Assembly: GCA_033032865.1 (NCBI GenBank)
Contig: JAWHQI010000121.1
Coordinates: forward strand, 62,001 to 126,000
From: Dactylorhiza incarnata
Taxonomy: Eukaryota > Streptophyta > Magnoliopsida > Asparagales > Orchidaceae
Direction of reading: 5' to 3'
Length of the DNA stretch: 64,000 nt
Part shown: piece after piece, positions 20,488-31,440 of the stretch
Layout: each line of letters opens with the position of its first letter
Position numbering within the stretch: the first letter of the stretch is position 1
Program-made: the position numbers and the translations under genes
The notes under the pieces: model-generated
Told to the model about the DNA's origin: nothing
The model's input: only the letters and a program-made list of their open reading frames with translations
The model's database searches: none

Positions 20488-22195
20488 TGATGCGCAAATC
20501 CTGTACACCGCTATAGGCGGTAGCGAGACTGCGATCCGAACGGCAGTGAACCGGTCGTTGTCAAGTAATAATATGAGGAAGTAAATCCCCAAGTATCGAA
20601 TCTCTCAAGGAACACAGTAAGGTGGAGTTAACGTTCGAGGAAGGACTTGAGATCGAAGTCCTTAACGTCAGATGGAATGCGGGGGAGTTGGGTTGGCTTT
20701 TGGAAAATAAAATAAAAGCTATCAACTACTCCTATGCAATGCCGCTATGCAATGCTTCGCTTGGCGGGAAGGAGACTAGGCAGGCCTTGAGCGCGCTGCG
20801 TCGAAAGGGCGGATGGACAAGTAGGCACGCGGAATCGAACTGTGCAGGCCTTGAGCGCACTGCTTCGTTAGGCGGGATGGAATATGGGCCGCTATGCCAC
20901 GCTTCGGTAGGCGGATGGGCGAGTAGGCTAACGGAATGAGGGTCGCAAGCACCTCTTCGACAAGCACGCCACTAGCAATTGCTAGTGCGGCATATGAACG
21001 TGACGGCGGGATGGAGGATGGAATGGGGCGCACCTCAAGCACACAAATAAATAAAAAGGGTATTTCACATAGACATGAAATAACTTTAAATAGCAAGGTT
21101 TATAGTGTTCTTCATCAAAATACAAAAGATCTAACTATTACAACAATCAATAAGAAGAGAACAAGGCAAGAAATCGACCGAATCCGAAGGCTCGTTGGAG
21201 ATTCATGGTTGGAATCGCCGGGTTGTCAATCCGCGTCCAAGCTCGGTCCGCAACTACGTCCGGGGTAGAGAGAGCTGTCACGACTCTCCAATGGACCCGT
21301 CTTCTTCATGTCACGATCCGGTAGAGGTTGCAAACTTCCTCTTGCTTGATGGTAATGGCGGCTAGGTCTTCCTTTGGAGCTCTTGGATGAAGGAGGAGGC
21401 CGAGAGGAAACTCCAGCTCAAGATTGGCGTGAAGAGCAAGCCCGGAGCACCTCCATATGGTGGGAGACGGTGGAGGGGCGAATCTGGGCGGAACCAGGCG
21501 GAAAACGGCGGAAGAAGGCGATCTCCCGACCTAAATCGCGAGCAGCGGATTTTATAGGCGCTGGAATTAAACAGTGCGCACGGTCATTGGCGCACGACCA
21601 GTGGTCGTGCGCACTAGAATCCTGTGATCGTGCGCTCTGCCTGGACGGAGCCTGCAAAGACAGAAATTGTAAAATAAAATGTTCGCACGACCAGTGGCGC
21701 ACGACCGGTGGTCGTGCGCACTAGCGTTGATGATCGTGCGCAATACAGCAAACAGAACTCAGAATTTTAATGATAAGTGCGCACGAGCAGTGGCGCACGA
21801 CTGGTGGTCGTGCGCACTGGCGTTGGTGGTCGTGCGCACTGCACCAAACAGAACTCATGAAAAAGGGTTAAGTGCACACGATCAGTGGCGCACGACCAGT
21901 GGTTGTGCGCAATAGAACCGGCGATCGTGCGCAGTGTTCCTGTGCAGAATTGCACCGGGAACACTTGCACGACTCCTATTCCCGCACAACCACAGATCTA
22001 GCCACTGAAAGTGGCACTTAACAGCACATGAATACTACTAATGACAATAAGCACGAAAATCACACCAAAGTGGGCCTAGATGTGCACCTAGCATGGATTA
22101 TCAAATATAAGCTATAACAAGGCTAAAGTGCGGTGGAATGACTAGATAAACGGCCCAGATGAGTCCATATATGTGTATATAATCGGGACTCATCA
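20488..22195 (-). repeat. element C 5' LTR
   Basis: On the minus strand the LTR starts at 22195 with TGATGAGTCC. GATGAGTCC can pair with its inverted copy (plus positions 22186-22194 and 22158-22166), as in element B. It ends GCGCATCA at 20488. Open frames across this LTR recur in the other LTR and are not genes. Confidence 0.94.
21549..21947 (-). promoter_or_regulatory. element C LTR promoter: dyad cluster plus TATAAAAT
   Basis: GCGCACGACCAGTGG / CCACTGGTCGTGCGC-type arms recur from about 21574 to 21947. In the direction of transcription (minus) the cluster ends about 20 bp before CAGCGCCTATAAAAT (TATA at plus 21549-21556). Motif and layout match element B. Confidence 0.8.
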
Positions 22196-24106
22196 GTGGA
22201 CGCCTTAGGTACCCAGATTTGTTTAACATTAACTTTTCCTTTCTTCCAACATGAGCCCGAGATGTGACCAAATCGATGACATTTGGCACACACAATGAAT
22301 GGTGAGGATCCATTTTTCAATTGTTTCTCTGGACTCTTGCTGGTGGAAACATCTTTATGTGTGGACTTAGAAAAATTTTCATTTTGAAAAATAGGTTTTT
22401 TGAACCTGGAGCTGTCGCTGGTTCCGACAGCAGCTGTCGGAAATTTCCGACAGCTTCCAGAGCTTCCAGAAACGTATCCTAGCCCAAATTTTGCTGTCCC
22501 ATGGCATTTGTTGGCTAAAAGTATATCCAGAGATTTTTTTCCAACACCAAATTTTCCAATTGCCATGTTCAACTCATTTACTTTGGACTTTAAAATTAAA
22601 TTTTCTTTTACTATCATGCCACATCTATTTGCAACACTTTTCTTATAATTCTCTAATTGAGAATGAGAGGTTTTAACAACTTTTTCTAAGTCCTTTTTCT
22701 CTTTTAGAAGTTGATCAATTTTTTGATCGGACTTAGAAATAGTGTTTTCAAGTTCTTTTATCCTTGTCGAAGAGTGATCACAATCTTGACAAATTTCCTT
22801 CTCGTTCCCAATAGATTTCAAATCATTTGATAACTTTTTATTTACTTTCAAAAGAACTTTGTTTTCACATTTTAAGAAATCGATTTCCTTTAGACTTTTA
22901 TCCAAAAATTTGCAAGTTTTCATAAATTCAGAATATAAATCATCATAAGATGGAGGAGTTACCCCAGTGTCACTTTGGACACTGCAATCGTCGTCAGATG
23001 ACGCATTTTTTCCCCATCAAGCAGACATTTGCCTCCTCTTCCTCCTGTGTTGAGGAATCACTTTCTTCACCAGACGAAGAATCATCCCAAGTCTCTGCCT
23101 TTAACACTTTCTTCTTGTAACTTTTATCGTGCCTCTTTGCTTTTTGCTCTTTCAGATACCTTGGGCACTTGCTTCTGATATGACCAATCTTCTTGCAATG
23201 GTAGCACTCCGGTAGCGGACACTCCTCTTCATTCTCCATTTTTCCTTTGCCTTTTTGGTAGGCAAAATCATTCTTTTTAAAAAATCTCTTAAATGAATTT
23301 CTCCTCTCCGGATTTTTCATAAACTTCTTAAAGTTCCTCACAAACAGTCCTTCCTCATCTTCCTCACTTTCTTCAGATTCAGTTTCAACTTCCTTTTTAG
23401 ATTTCAACGCCAAGCTTTTCTTTTTGGGCTCCAAATTGTACTCTTGGCTTTGAATCTTCAACTCCACTTCATGGGTTTTCAGATTCCCAATGAGACTCTC
23501 CAATTGTAAGGTCTTAAGATCATGTGACTCAGAAATTGCAGTCACTTTAGGATTGAACTTCGGGGGAAGTGATCTTAAGATTTTCCTCACTAAATCTCCA
23601 TTGGAGAAAACCTTACCCAACACCTTTGAATCGTTCACGATTTTAGTAAATCGTGTGTACATTGTATCAATTTCTTCATCCACCTCCATTTTGAATCTTT
23701 CGAATTCTGACTCCAGTTGAAATAGCTTTGAATCCTTTACCTGCGAAGTACCTTCATGAGTGATTTCTAAAAGATTCCAAATTTCATATGCAGTATCACA
23801 AGCACAAACTCTATTAAATTCAGTGCGATCTAGTGCGCAAAATAAAGCATTCATGGCTTTTGCATTGTTTTTACATTTTAATTTATCATTATCATCCCAC
23901 TTGTCTTTTGGTTTGACCATAGTTACATCTTCTACAACAAATGTTGGGGAAGAATAACTCGTCTCGACCATATTCCAAACTTCCATGTCGAGAGCTATTA
24001 GAAAACACCGCATTCGGGTTTTCCAATAGTTATAGTCCGTGCCCGTAAAAAGTGGTGGCCTACTAATTCCTTGCCCCTCAACGAACGCGTGATCGTTGTG
24101 CGCCAT
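22196..24106 (-). pseudogene. gag: element A gag (frameshifted)
   Basis: The ATG at 24106 (MAHNDHAF) lies 35 bp after the primer site. The copia gag body follows (PLFTGTDYNYWKTRM, EVWNMVE, then a UBN2-like helical region). A first knuckle CYHCKKIGHIRSKC precedes a Ser/Asp/Glu-rich segment. A one-base change in the G/A run near 23010 breaks the frame; the next frame resumes with ASSDDDCSVQSDTG, a coiled-coil segment and a second knuckle CAKCHRFGHISGSC. A perfect 20-bp dyad of the A family (22434-22453) lies inside the coding sequence, between the coiled coil and the second knuckle. Element C is inserted just after this point, and the last codons of gag are at 15495-15558. Confidence 0.92.
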
Positions 24107-24141
24107 TACTCCAGATGATAAAACCGTTTTGAAGTAACCTC

Positions 24142-24153
24142 GCTCTGATACCA
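24142..24153 (-). promoter_or_regulatory. element A primer binding site (tRNA-iMet type)
   Basis: The minus strand reads TGGTATCAGAGC two bases after the 5' LTR, the standard complement of initiator tRNA-Met in plant copia elements. Confidence 0.95.
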
Positions 24154-24155
24154 CG

Positions 24156-25382
24156 TGTTGGACCTTGTGGCGCCCTTAGAGGGGGGGGGGGGGGTGAATA
24201 AGGGCCTTTTAGAAATTTTGATTTTTACTTAAGAATTTTAAAACAAATTTTACTTTTCTAAAAATTACTTATAAAAATTTCAAACTAATGTAATTTTTAG
24301 AATAAATTCAAACACAAATTTCTAAGTTTAAAGATTAAACAACCATATTTGCAATTAAAGAAAAAGTCATAATTTTATAATCATGAAAATCACATACAAA
24401 TAATATGATCTTAACAATGCTTAAGATCAAGGCACAAATATGATAATAACCCTTTTACAATTTGTGTTTACCAATCCTTCTCCCAAGGATCGGAAGGCTA
24501 TCACTTGTCTCTCTCTAGACCAAGCCCAAGCCTATCCTCTAGATCTTCCCAAGATCTAGACGTAGCACACAAGGCCACGATTTCCCACCAAGCCACGCAA
24601 GAACTTGGACGCTCCACACCAGGAAGCGATTTTCTCCTAAGCCACGCAAGGACTTATACGTCACGCACAAGGAGGCGATTTCCCTACCAATACAAAATGA
24701 AATGTATATAAATGAAAATACAATATGAAAAGAACAACTCCCTAGAAATTCAGATCTCTGAAAGGAAGGTTGAAGCATCGAGATGATCGTTGATGTTGAA
24801 GCGCGCCCGATCTCATCTTCAATCTCAAACCTTCTAAGCACAAATGGGAGTTGATAAGGTTCTGGAGCTCTCTGGTTCGTATGCACTCAGGAAGGGACTT
24901 AGAATTCTCAATGCTTGGAATGCACGAACAAAAGGAGCCAATATATAGAAATTCGTTGTCGCCTGGGCGACATCAGATGTTGGAATTTCCGACAGCGCTA
25001 AACTGCCGCTCGTAGTGCTGTCGTGCGGGCAGTTGCTGTAACCTCCGAGCTATCGCCTGGGCAACATCGATGTCGGATTTCCGACAGCGCAAAACTGCCG
25101 CTCGTAGTGCTGTCGTACGGGCAGTTGCTGTAACCTCCGAGCAAAACTGTCGTTCATCGTGTTGCCGTGGGGGAAGTTGTTGTAACTTCTCTGCTGTCGC
25201 CTGGGCGACACCAGCTGTCGGAAAATTCCGACAATGAAATTTTCATACACTCAAATTGAGCTTCAGCAGAATTGTGAACATCTCATACCTGTTATCTGCA
25301 CACCATTAATAAAAATAGAATCAAATACAAACGGTACTTTGTTATTATCAAACCGGAAGAGTGCTAAACGCATGCTCCAACA
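24156..25382 (-). repeat. element A 5' LTR
   Basis: This direct repeat of 676-1939 is about 37 bp shorter, mainly through loss of one dyad-bearing repeat unit near 25141. It starts (minus) at 25382 with TGTTGGA and ends at 24156 with TCCAACA. The duplication GAGTC follows at 25383-25387. Confidence 0.95.
24940..25233 (-). promoter_or_regulatory. element A LTR promoter: dyad cluster plus TATA
   Basis: CTGTCGCC-TG-GGCGACAG and CTGTCGG...CCGACAG dyads recur over about 24957-25233. Reading on the minus strand, CTATATATT (plus 24940-24948) follows within about 10 bp. The transcription start is not determinable by eye. Confidence 0.75.
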
Positions 25383-25387
25383 GAGTC

Positions 25388-26218
25388 ATGTAAGGGGTGA
25401 GGTCTCAGTCGAGTTCTTGGCTTTTGGCTTAGTGATTGTGGCGAGAACAAGTATGTTGATGCGCCCGTTGGCAGGATGAGCCATGTAAGGGGTGAGGTCT
25501 CAGTGGAGTTCTTGGCCTTGGGCTTGCACACCCTGGGGAAATGATAAGTACCCTTGATTGTTGTGAAATGTTGATGTGTGATGTTGTGTTAGAATCATAC
25601 ACGCCATGGGGTGCCTTGGGTGAAACCCAGGTTTGCATACATTTTGCATTGTTAGGCCCCTTACATTTATTGCTTAACATAGAAACATGGATGATGCTTG
25701 TGACACTCTTTCCTGTCATTTTTATGTTATCATTGTTTATTACATTTGCATACGAAGTGCTGACTTGTAGGGTGATGTAGTTCCTCGAGATCTGCTAGGA
25801 CGGCCGAGAGTAGGGGTGTAGTTACACTGTTGTTGGTCAGCCAAAGCTGACTCTCGTTATACCGCTCTTTGTGATTTGGATGCAGGGCAAGGATCGCAGG
25901 TTGGACCCAGCTCGCCGGCCAAAAGGCCTAAGCTTCATGAAGTGCACTTTTCCTGTTTTCCTACTTGCTTATGTTGTCTTTATTTTGTTCTGGCTTGCAT
26001 GTCGAGGTAGCATTGGAATGTCATTTAACTTTTGGATATTTTGGGTTGTGGTTGTTGGCTTGAGCATAAGTTTTGTAAGGCCTTAAGGCCGTAGTACTCT
26101 TATGTAGTTGTGGACAACTTCTGTGGTTTATTTAATATTTCAGCTGTGTTTGTTCTGAGTTTTGAATTGGGTAGTTTCTATATCACTTTTTAATACTAAA
26201 GCAGTGGTGATTATTTGA
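25388..26218. other. right flank of element A, non-coding
   Basis: The first part holds the second copy of a ~95-bp tandem duplication whose first copy is split by element A. A short hydrophobic open frame at 25871-26086 has no recognisable domain and I do not treat it as a gene. The region is probably older repeat DNA. Confidence 0.45.
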
Positions 26219-28720
26219 TGTGGGATCCCGGCCGGACATATATTATATAGTCATTGCAGGGAGGTGTTATAATTCCTTCCCCAAGCCCAATGTCAAGCCC
26301 CCCCATGCAAATCCTTGGGATGCTAACACATGGTTGTACTACACTACCTGGATGATTACAAGTTGCCCAACACCAGCTAGAGAAGGCAAACAATATCCCC
26401 TCCTAAGGGGATGAGTCCCATATCGAAGGTAAGAGGGAGTGGGGTGCTTCCACTCCCTATATAAGGACCCCTTGCCTCCCAGAGAGGATTACACCATCCC
26501 TCAAGCTCAGTCGAGCTAGCCACACCCCCTGCCTGAGCCCCACCTCGCCGAAAAACCCGAGCCAAGCTCCGCCATCTCCATCACGCTCCCATGCAAACTT
26601 CGTCGAAGGGATCCCGGAGGACCTCCAACCAAGATGGGACCTTCTCCTCTCCTTCCTCCCTAACTTCCAGACGTGTCGCATGCGAACTCTGGCGGATGTG
26701 GCGCATGTGAACTCCGGCAGCCGGAGCGTCACCGCCGTCTCCCATTTTTTTAAAAAGAATTGCTTCGCCGGTGGCCGGTGGCGGACCATCGCCCGGGGGA
26801 GCGCCCGCCACAGTAGAGTCGCCCGGGTCAGAGCCACGTTCGGTCGGTGGTCAGACGCCGGCGGATAGAGCCCATAAGGGGGGCGGCGTATAGGAAAACA
26901 TTAGGAATTTTATATTTTGTAAATTTTATTTATTATATGAGTTTATTTTCTTGGGCCTCATAGGAAGCACAAATGCAAACATGTTGAACATCAAAATTGT
27001 GCATGTCAGTGAGGTGTATCTTCAGAATTTTTTTGAGATTTTTATATGATGACTTAGGATTTTTAATAATTAAAATATAGTGATATTTTGGGTTTTTGAA
27101 TTATCAGAGGGATAAAATGAAATCAAAAAATTATGATATAGATATGGGATGCTTTCCAGTGCCCATGTACATTTGTTCTAATTATTTAAGAATTTTCAGT
27201 AGTCATTATGACAATTTAGTGATTTAATCAAGCTAGGTATTTTAATTGTAAAATTCCACGGGGAGATTTTCATGACCCACATGGCTGAAATTTTTATATA
27301 CTGTGTATTGGTGTACGACACAGCCTAGGAAAAATAATCAGTTTTTTACATTGACTCCTGATATTTTTCAAGGATTTAATCAAGCTAGGTTCTTTGTAAA
27401 AATTCAGGGGGGGGGGGGGGAGATTTTCATGACCCACATGGCTGGAATTTTTATAAAATGTGTATTGGAGTATGGCACAACCTAGAAAATAATAATCAAA
27501 ATTTTATATTGACTCATGATATTTTTCAAGGATTTAATCACACTAGGTTCTTTACTTGTAAAAATTCCAGGGGAAGATTTTCATGACCCATATGGCTGAA
27601 ATTTTTATATGATGTGTATTTGAGCAATATGACACAACATAGAAAAATAATCAAATTTTATTATGCAATCCTGTTATTTTTGAAGATTTAAATAAGGTAG
27701 AAATTGCTGGTTTAATAATATCAGAGACTTTTAAATTTGTTATACAAATCTGAGAAAATATCTAGATCACAATGGATCTGGTGATTACCCACTGAAAAGG
27801 TTTAGTGATTTATTGAATGGCTATATATTTTTGAAAATTTAATTTGTGGCCTCATCTTTATTTTAAATATTCCAGAGAGCTCCTACTTGGTGAAATGAGT
27901 CTGATAAAATTATGGAAGCCTCCCTATTTTAGTATAAACTCTTATTCAAATTTTGGCAATTTTTGGATTAGCAATTGTATTTTTGGTATTTTAATATAAG
28001 GGTTTATTTGAGGCGAATAATATATCGGAGGCCAAAACAAGCTTAAAATGATTTTAGAAAATTATGAGGATTCTGTTAGGGCAAATACAACCACTGGTTC
28101 AAGTTTCTTAAATGTCTAACTCTCCTTGGTATTTGTTGAACAAAAGAGGTTTAAATCGGAAGAATTAATATTGGTCATAATACAAGAGTTTGATTCGCTC
28201 TGGTGCAAGTAATTGGGGTTAAAAGATCTCATGTTGGACCTCTTGCGGAGAATCGAATTCTCGTTAATTAAATCAAGTGATTATAACCAGAGGACTTGAG
28301 ATTAAAATGAAGTTCCTACGGATCAACGCAAAATCCGATAAATTATTGTAACATGTGCAACTAAAGCAACTATCAGATTCAAATAAACCGGTAGACCCCA
28401 ACACAGTAAAATACTAAGAACCCGTCGCGGAATTGTGAACTTGCCTCCTTGGAACGGAGAAGCCTCCTATGAACAGAGTTGCCTCCTTGGAATGGAGAAG
28501 CCTCCTGGGAATGGAGAGAACTGAACTTGTCTCCTGTGATGGAGATGGAACTGAAGGACTACTATCTTTCTTAATTCCTTTTTATTTCAGATTTCGCATT
28601 TTCCTTCAGTTTTTCTTTTATTCCAGTTCAGTACTAGTCCAGTTCTTTTCAGCACATCATTCCAGCATTTCAGTTCAGCATTTACTTACTCCAGTTTACT
28701 CTAGTACTTATTTTAGTACT
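26219..28720 (+). repeat. probable unassigned LTR or LTR fragment
   Basis: The stretch starts TGTGGGATCCCGG. A promoter-like CTATATAAGG lies near 26455, followed by a C-rich 5' leader-like segment, a long AT-rich part and T-rich text up to the truncated G element. This resembles a long plant gypsy (chromovirus-type) LTR, but no matching second LTR, primer site or coding region is in the window, so the call is tentative. Confidence 0.35.
27200..27680. repeat. tandem repeat, about 155-bp unit, three copies
   Basis: The landmark TTTTCATGACCCA recurs with CATGACCC at 27271, 27428 and 27582 (spacings 157 and 154 bp), followed each time by TATGGCTG or CACATGGCTG, an AT-rich stretch, GATTTAATCA and a shared lead-in. 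A short G-run is present in the second unit. Confidence 0.8.
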
Positions 28721-31440
28721 TCAATTTTGTAGTTTATTTAACAATTCTGAAGTTGTTCCTCCTGAGAGAAGTCCGAACTTTGCTAACCCATCTGCTTCCG
28801 TGTTCTCGCACCTTGGAATATGTTCAATAGTAAAACTTTTAAATTTTCCCACCTCGATTTTTACCAGAGTTAGATACCGTTTTAAGATACTATCTCTGGT
28901 TTCGAAAGTTCCATTCACTTGAGAAGCTATCACCAAAGAATCAGTGAGAACTTTGACATCATCGACCCCCAGCTCTCTAGCAAATTTGAGACCGGCTAGC
29001 AGAGCTTCATATTCTGCTTGATTATTCGTTACTTGAAAGTAGAACTTCAGGGCTTGATCCAATCTTATTCCATTTGGGTTGACTAAGACAACTCCGGCTC
29101 CGGATGAATTTCTTCCTGAGGCTCCATCCACGAAGATTGTCCAAGCAAGGGGTACTCCGACCCCCTTCTGTGATTCAACCTCTTTAGCGTCCACCATGAA
29201 GTCTGCTAAAACCTGAGCTTTGATTGCCATTCTTGGAACATAGGATATATCAAATCCACTGAGCTTTATTGCCCACTTCGCCAGCCTTCCTGAATGTTCT
29301 GGCTTTTCCAAGACGTTCTTCAATGGAAGGTCAGTGATGACTAGAATCGAATGAGCTTGAAAGTATGACCTTAATCTTCTTGCTGAAATCACGAGCATCA
29401 AAGCTAGTTTCTCTAGGATTGGATAGCGAGTCTCCGCATTCTTCAGAATTCGACTTACATAGTAAACTGGAAATTGCTTCTTTTTCTCCTCTTGGACCAA
29501 AACAGAGCTTATAGCATCGGCTCCGACTCCCAAATATAGAAAAAGATCCTCTCCTTCTCGCGGGCTTTGGAGTAGAGGCATTGAAGTCAACTGCTTTTTA
29601 AGCTGGTTGAAAGCATCATCACACTCTTTGGTCCACTCAAACCCGGCCCCTCCCCGGAGGGTTTTAAAGAAAGGTGCGCTTTTATCTCCTGATCGGGAGA
29701 TGAAGCGACTCAAGCCTGCCATTCTCCCTCCCAACTGCTGAACTTCTTTAGGGGTCTTGGGAGGTGGCATTTCTAAAATAGCTTTCACTTTGTCTGGATT
29801 GGGTTCCAACCCTTCTGGAGTGAGGAGATGACCCAAAAATGTACCTTTATTTGCTCCGAAAACACACTTTAACGGATTCAACCTCATATTGAAGGTCCGT
29901 AGAGTTGCAAAAGTTTCCGAGAGGTCTTTAAGATGAGAAGAAAAGGATTTGCTTTTTACCAAAAGGTCATCGACATATACCTCAAGGTTTCTTGCTTTTT
30001 GACTCTTGAAAACTGTATCCATCATTTTTTGATAAGTTGCTCCAGCATTTTTCAACGCAGAAGGCATCACGAGATAACAGAAGCAACCATCATTTGTGAT
30101 ATACGAAGTATGCGGTATATCCGGTTTATGCATCTTGATTTGATGATAACCTGAAAAAACATCTAAAAAACTCATAAAAGAATAACCTACCGCAGAATCC
30201 ACTAAAGAATCTATCTGAGGCAAGGGATAGCAATCCTTGGGGCAAGCTTTATTGAGTTTGGTAAAATCGACACACATCCTCCATTTTCTGCCTGGCTTTG
30301 TTACCATTACAACGTTTGATACCCACTCAGGATATTGGATTGGTTGAATGAACTTCGCCCTCAGGAGCTTCTCTACTTCCTCACAGATAGGCTGAGCTAG
30401 AGTGGTTGCAATAGTCCTCTTCTTCTGCTGGACCGGGATGACGTTTGGGCTGATGTTAAGGTGATGGCAAGCAACATCTGGATCCACTCCAGGCATGTCG
30501 TCTGCCGACCAAGCGAAGATATCTAAATTTTGCAGAAGACAAGAGATGAGCTGACTCTTGTCAGCTTCAGGTAATTCAGCGTTGATGGAGAGGCTCTTGC
30601 TCTCATCTTCCTCGCTGATCTGAACAGCTTGAGTTGCTTGGGCAGGCTCCAAGCGAACTCCATCTCTTGTATCTTCCTCGACTTCTTCTACAGCTTGGAC
30701 TTGTTCAGGAACTTCAACTGACTCAGCCATCATGACTTCTTCGGGAGGTGGCGACACGATCATGTTGACCATCTTTACGTAGCATTCCCTAGCTTTCCTT
30801 GGGTCGCTCCTAATTTGGTGTTGTTTGCCATTCAAAGCGAATTTCACCGCTTGATGATAGGTGGAGACAATGGCTTGATACCCGTTCAGAAAGGGTCTCC
30901 CGAAAATTGCGTTGTAGCTACTGGGAGCATCAACGACTATAAATTTGACCAACCTCACTATTCCCCCAAGAATTACGGAGAGAGTGACGAGCCCTTCAAC
31001 TTCCTTCTTTTCTCCTGAAAAGCCATAAAGAGGTCCTTCAGTTGATAGGAGGGATTTACCTGTCTTCAAAGCCTCAAAGGCAGGCTTGAAAAGCACGTTG
31101 ACTGAGCTTCCCGTATCTATTAGAATTTTTTCCACCGTATAGTTTTCAATTACAGCTTTAATGACGACTGCATCGTCAAAAGGATTCGCGGTCTGGGGAA
31201 GATCCTCATCTCCAAAAGTGATCGTCCCTCGGACCGGAGCTGAAGAGGTAACAACAACCTCTGATTGGTAAACTCTCTTCAGGCTTGCCTTTCTCGAGGA
31301 CTCCGGGCCTGCACCCCCATGGATGCAGAAAAGGTTACCCAAGGCACCCTCATCATTAGCATCCACGCATTCGCTGGGAAAGCCAATGTTGCCCAAATGG
31401 CCAACATCATCTATTTCTTCGCATGCCCATTGAACCTCAA
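28721..31440 (-). CDS. pol: element G pol fragment: protease, reverse transcriptase, two RNase H domains, no integrase
   Basis: On the minus strand the long frame (about 890 residues) contains the protease (LIDTGSSVNVLF, ~residue 97), gypsy RT (WRMCVDFTKLNKACPKDCYPLP, and VYVDDLLVKS at ~residue 480), the normal gypsy RNase H (about residues 600-720) and a second, archaeal-type RNase H (FVDGASG, NNQAEYEAL, LTDSLV, ADGLAKF) near the C-terminus. The double RNase H identifies the Tat branch of plant gypsy elements. The frame stops just after the second RNase H, exactly where unrelated sequence begins (about 28735), so integrase and 3' LTR are missing through truncation. Its frame differs from gag, consistent with frameshift expression; the first residues upstream of 31396 are uncertain. 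No internal stop is present. Confidence 0.93.

Larger units (their letters stand above)
15559..22195 (-). mobile_element. element C: non-autonomous Athila-related Ty3/gypsy retrotransposon
   Basis: LTRs at 15559-17287 (1729 bp) and 20488-22195 (1708 bp) flank a 3.2-kb interior. The tRNA-Asp primer site (20464-20481) next to the right LTR and the purine tract (17288-17300) next to the left LTR show minus orientation. The LTR ends and promoter region resemble those of element B, so the two are cousins inserted in opposite directions into A. The interior holds one small double-knuckle ORF and no capsid, protease, RT or integrase. The LTR length difference is almost all one extra ~22-bp dyad-cluster unit in the left LTR. 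By eye the LTRs otherwise differ by about 1 percent. Confidence 0.94.
676..25382 (-). mobile_element. element A: complete Ty1/copia (SIRE-like) LTR retrotransposon, with B and C nested in it
   Basis: Two long direct repeats (676-1939 and 24156-25382) start TGTTGGA and end TCCAACA. They are flanked by the 5-bp duplication GAGTC at 671-675 and 25383-25387. Reading on the minus strand, the tRNA-iMet-type primer site lies beside the right LTR and a purine tract beside the left LTR, so the 5' LTR is on the right. The internal order is gag, PR, integrase, RT, RNase H, then a long 3' region with an antisense ORF. After subtracting the nested elements B and C the element is about 11 kb. The long LTRs, two-knuckle gag and extra 3' region fit the SIRE/Maximus lineage of plant copia elements. 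The LTRs differ at dozens of positions plus a deletion of about 40 bp, so A is the oldest layer of the nest. Confidence 0.95.

Noticed and set aside
25871..26086. 71-codon hydrophobic frame as a membrane protein
   Set aside because: No start context, no homology signal, AT-rich non-coding surroundings.
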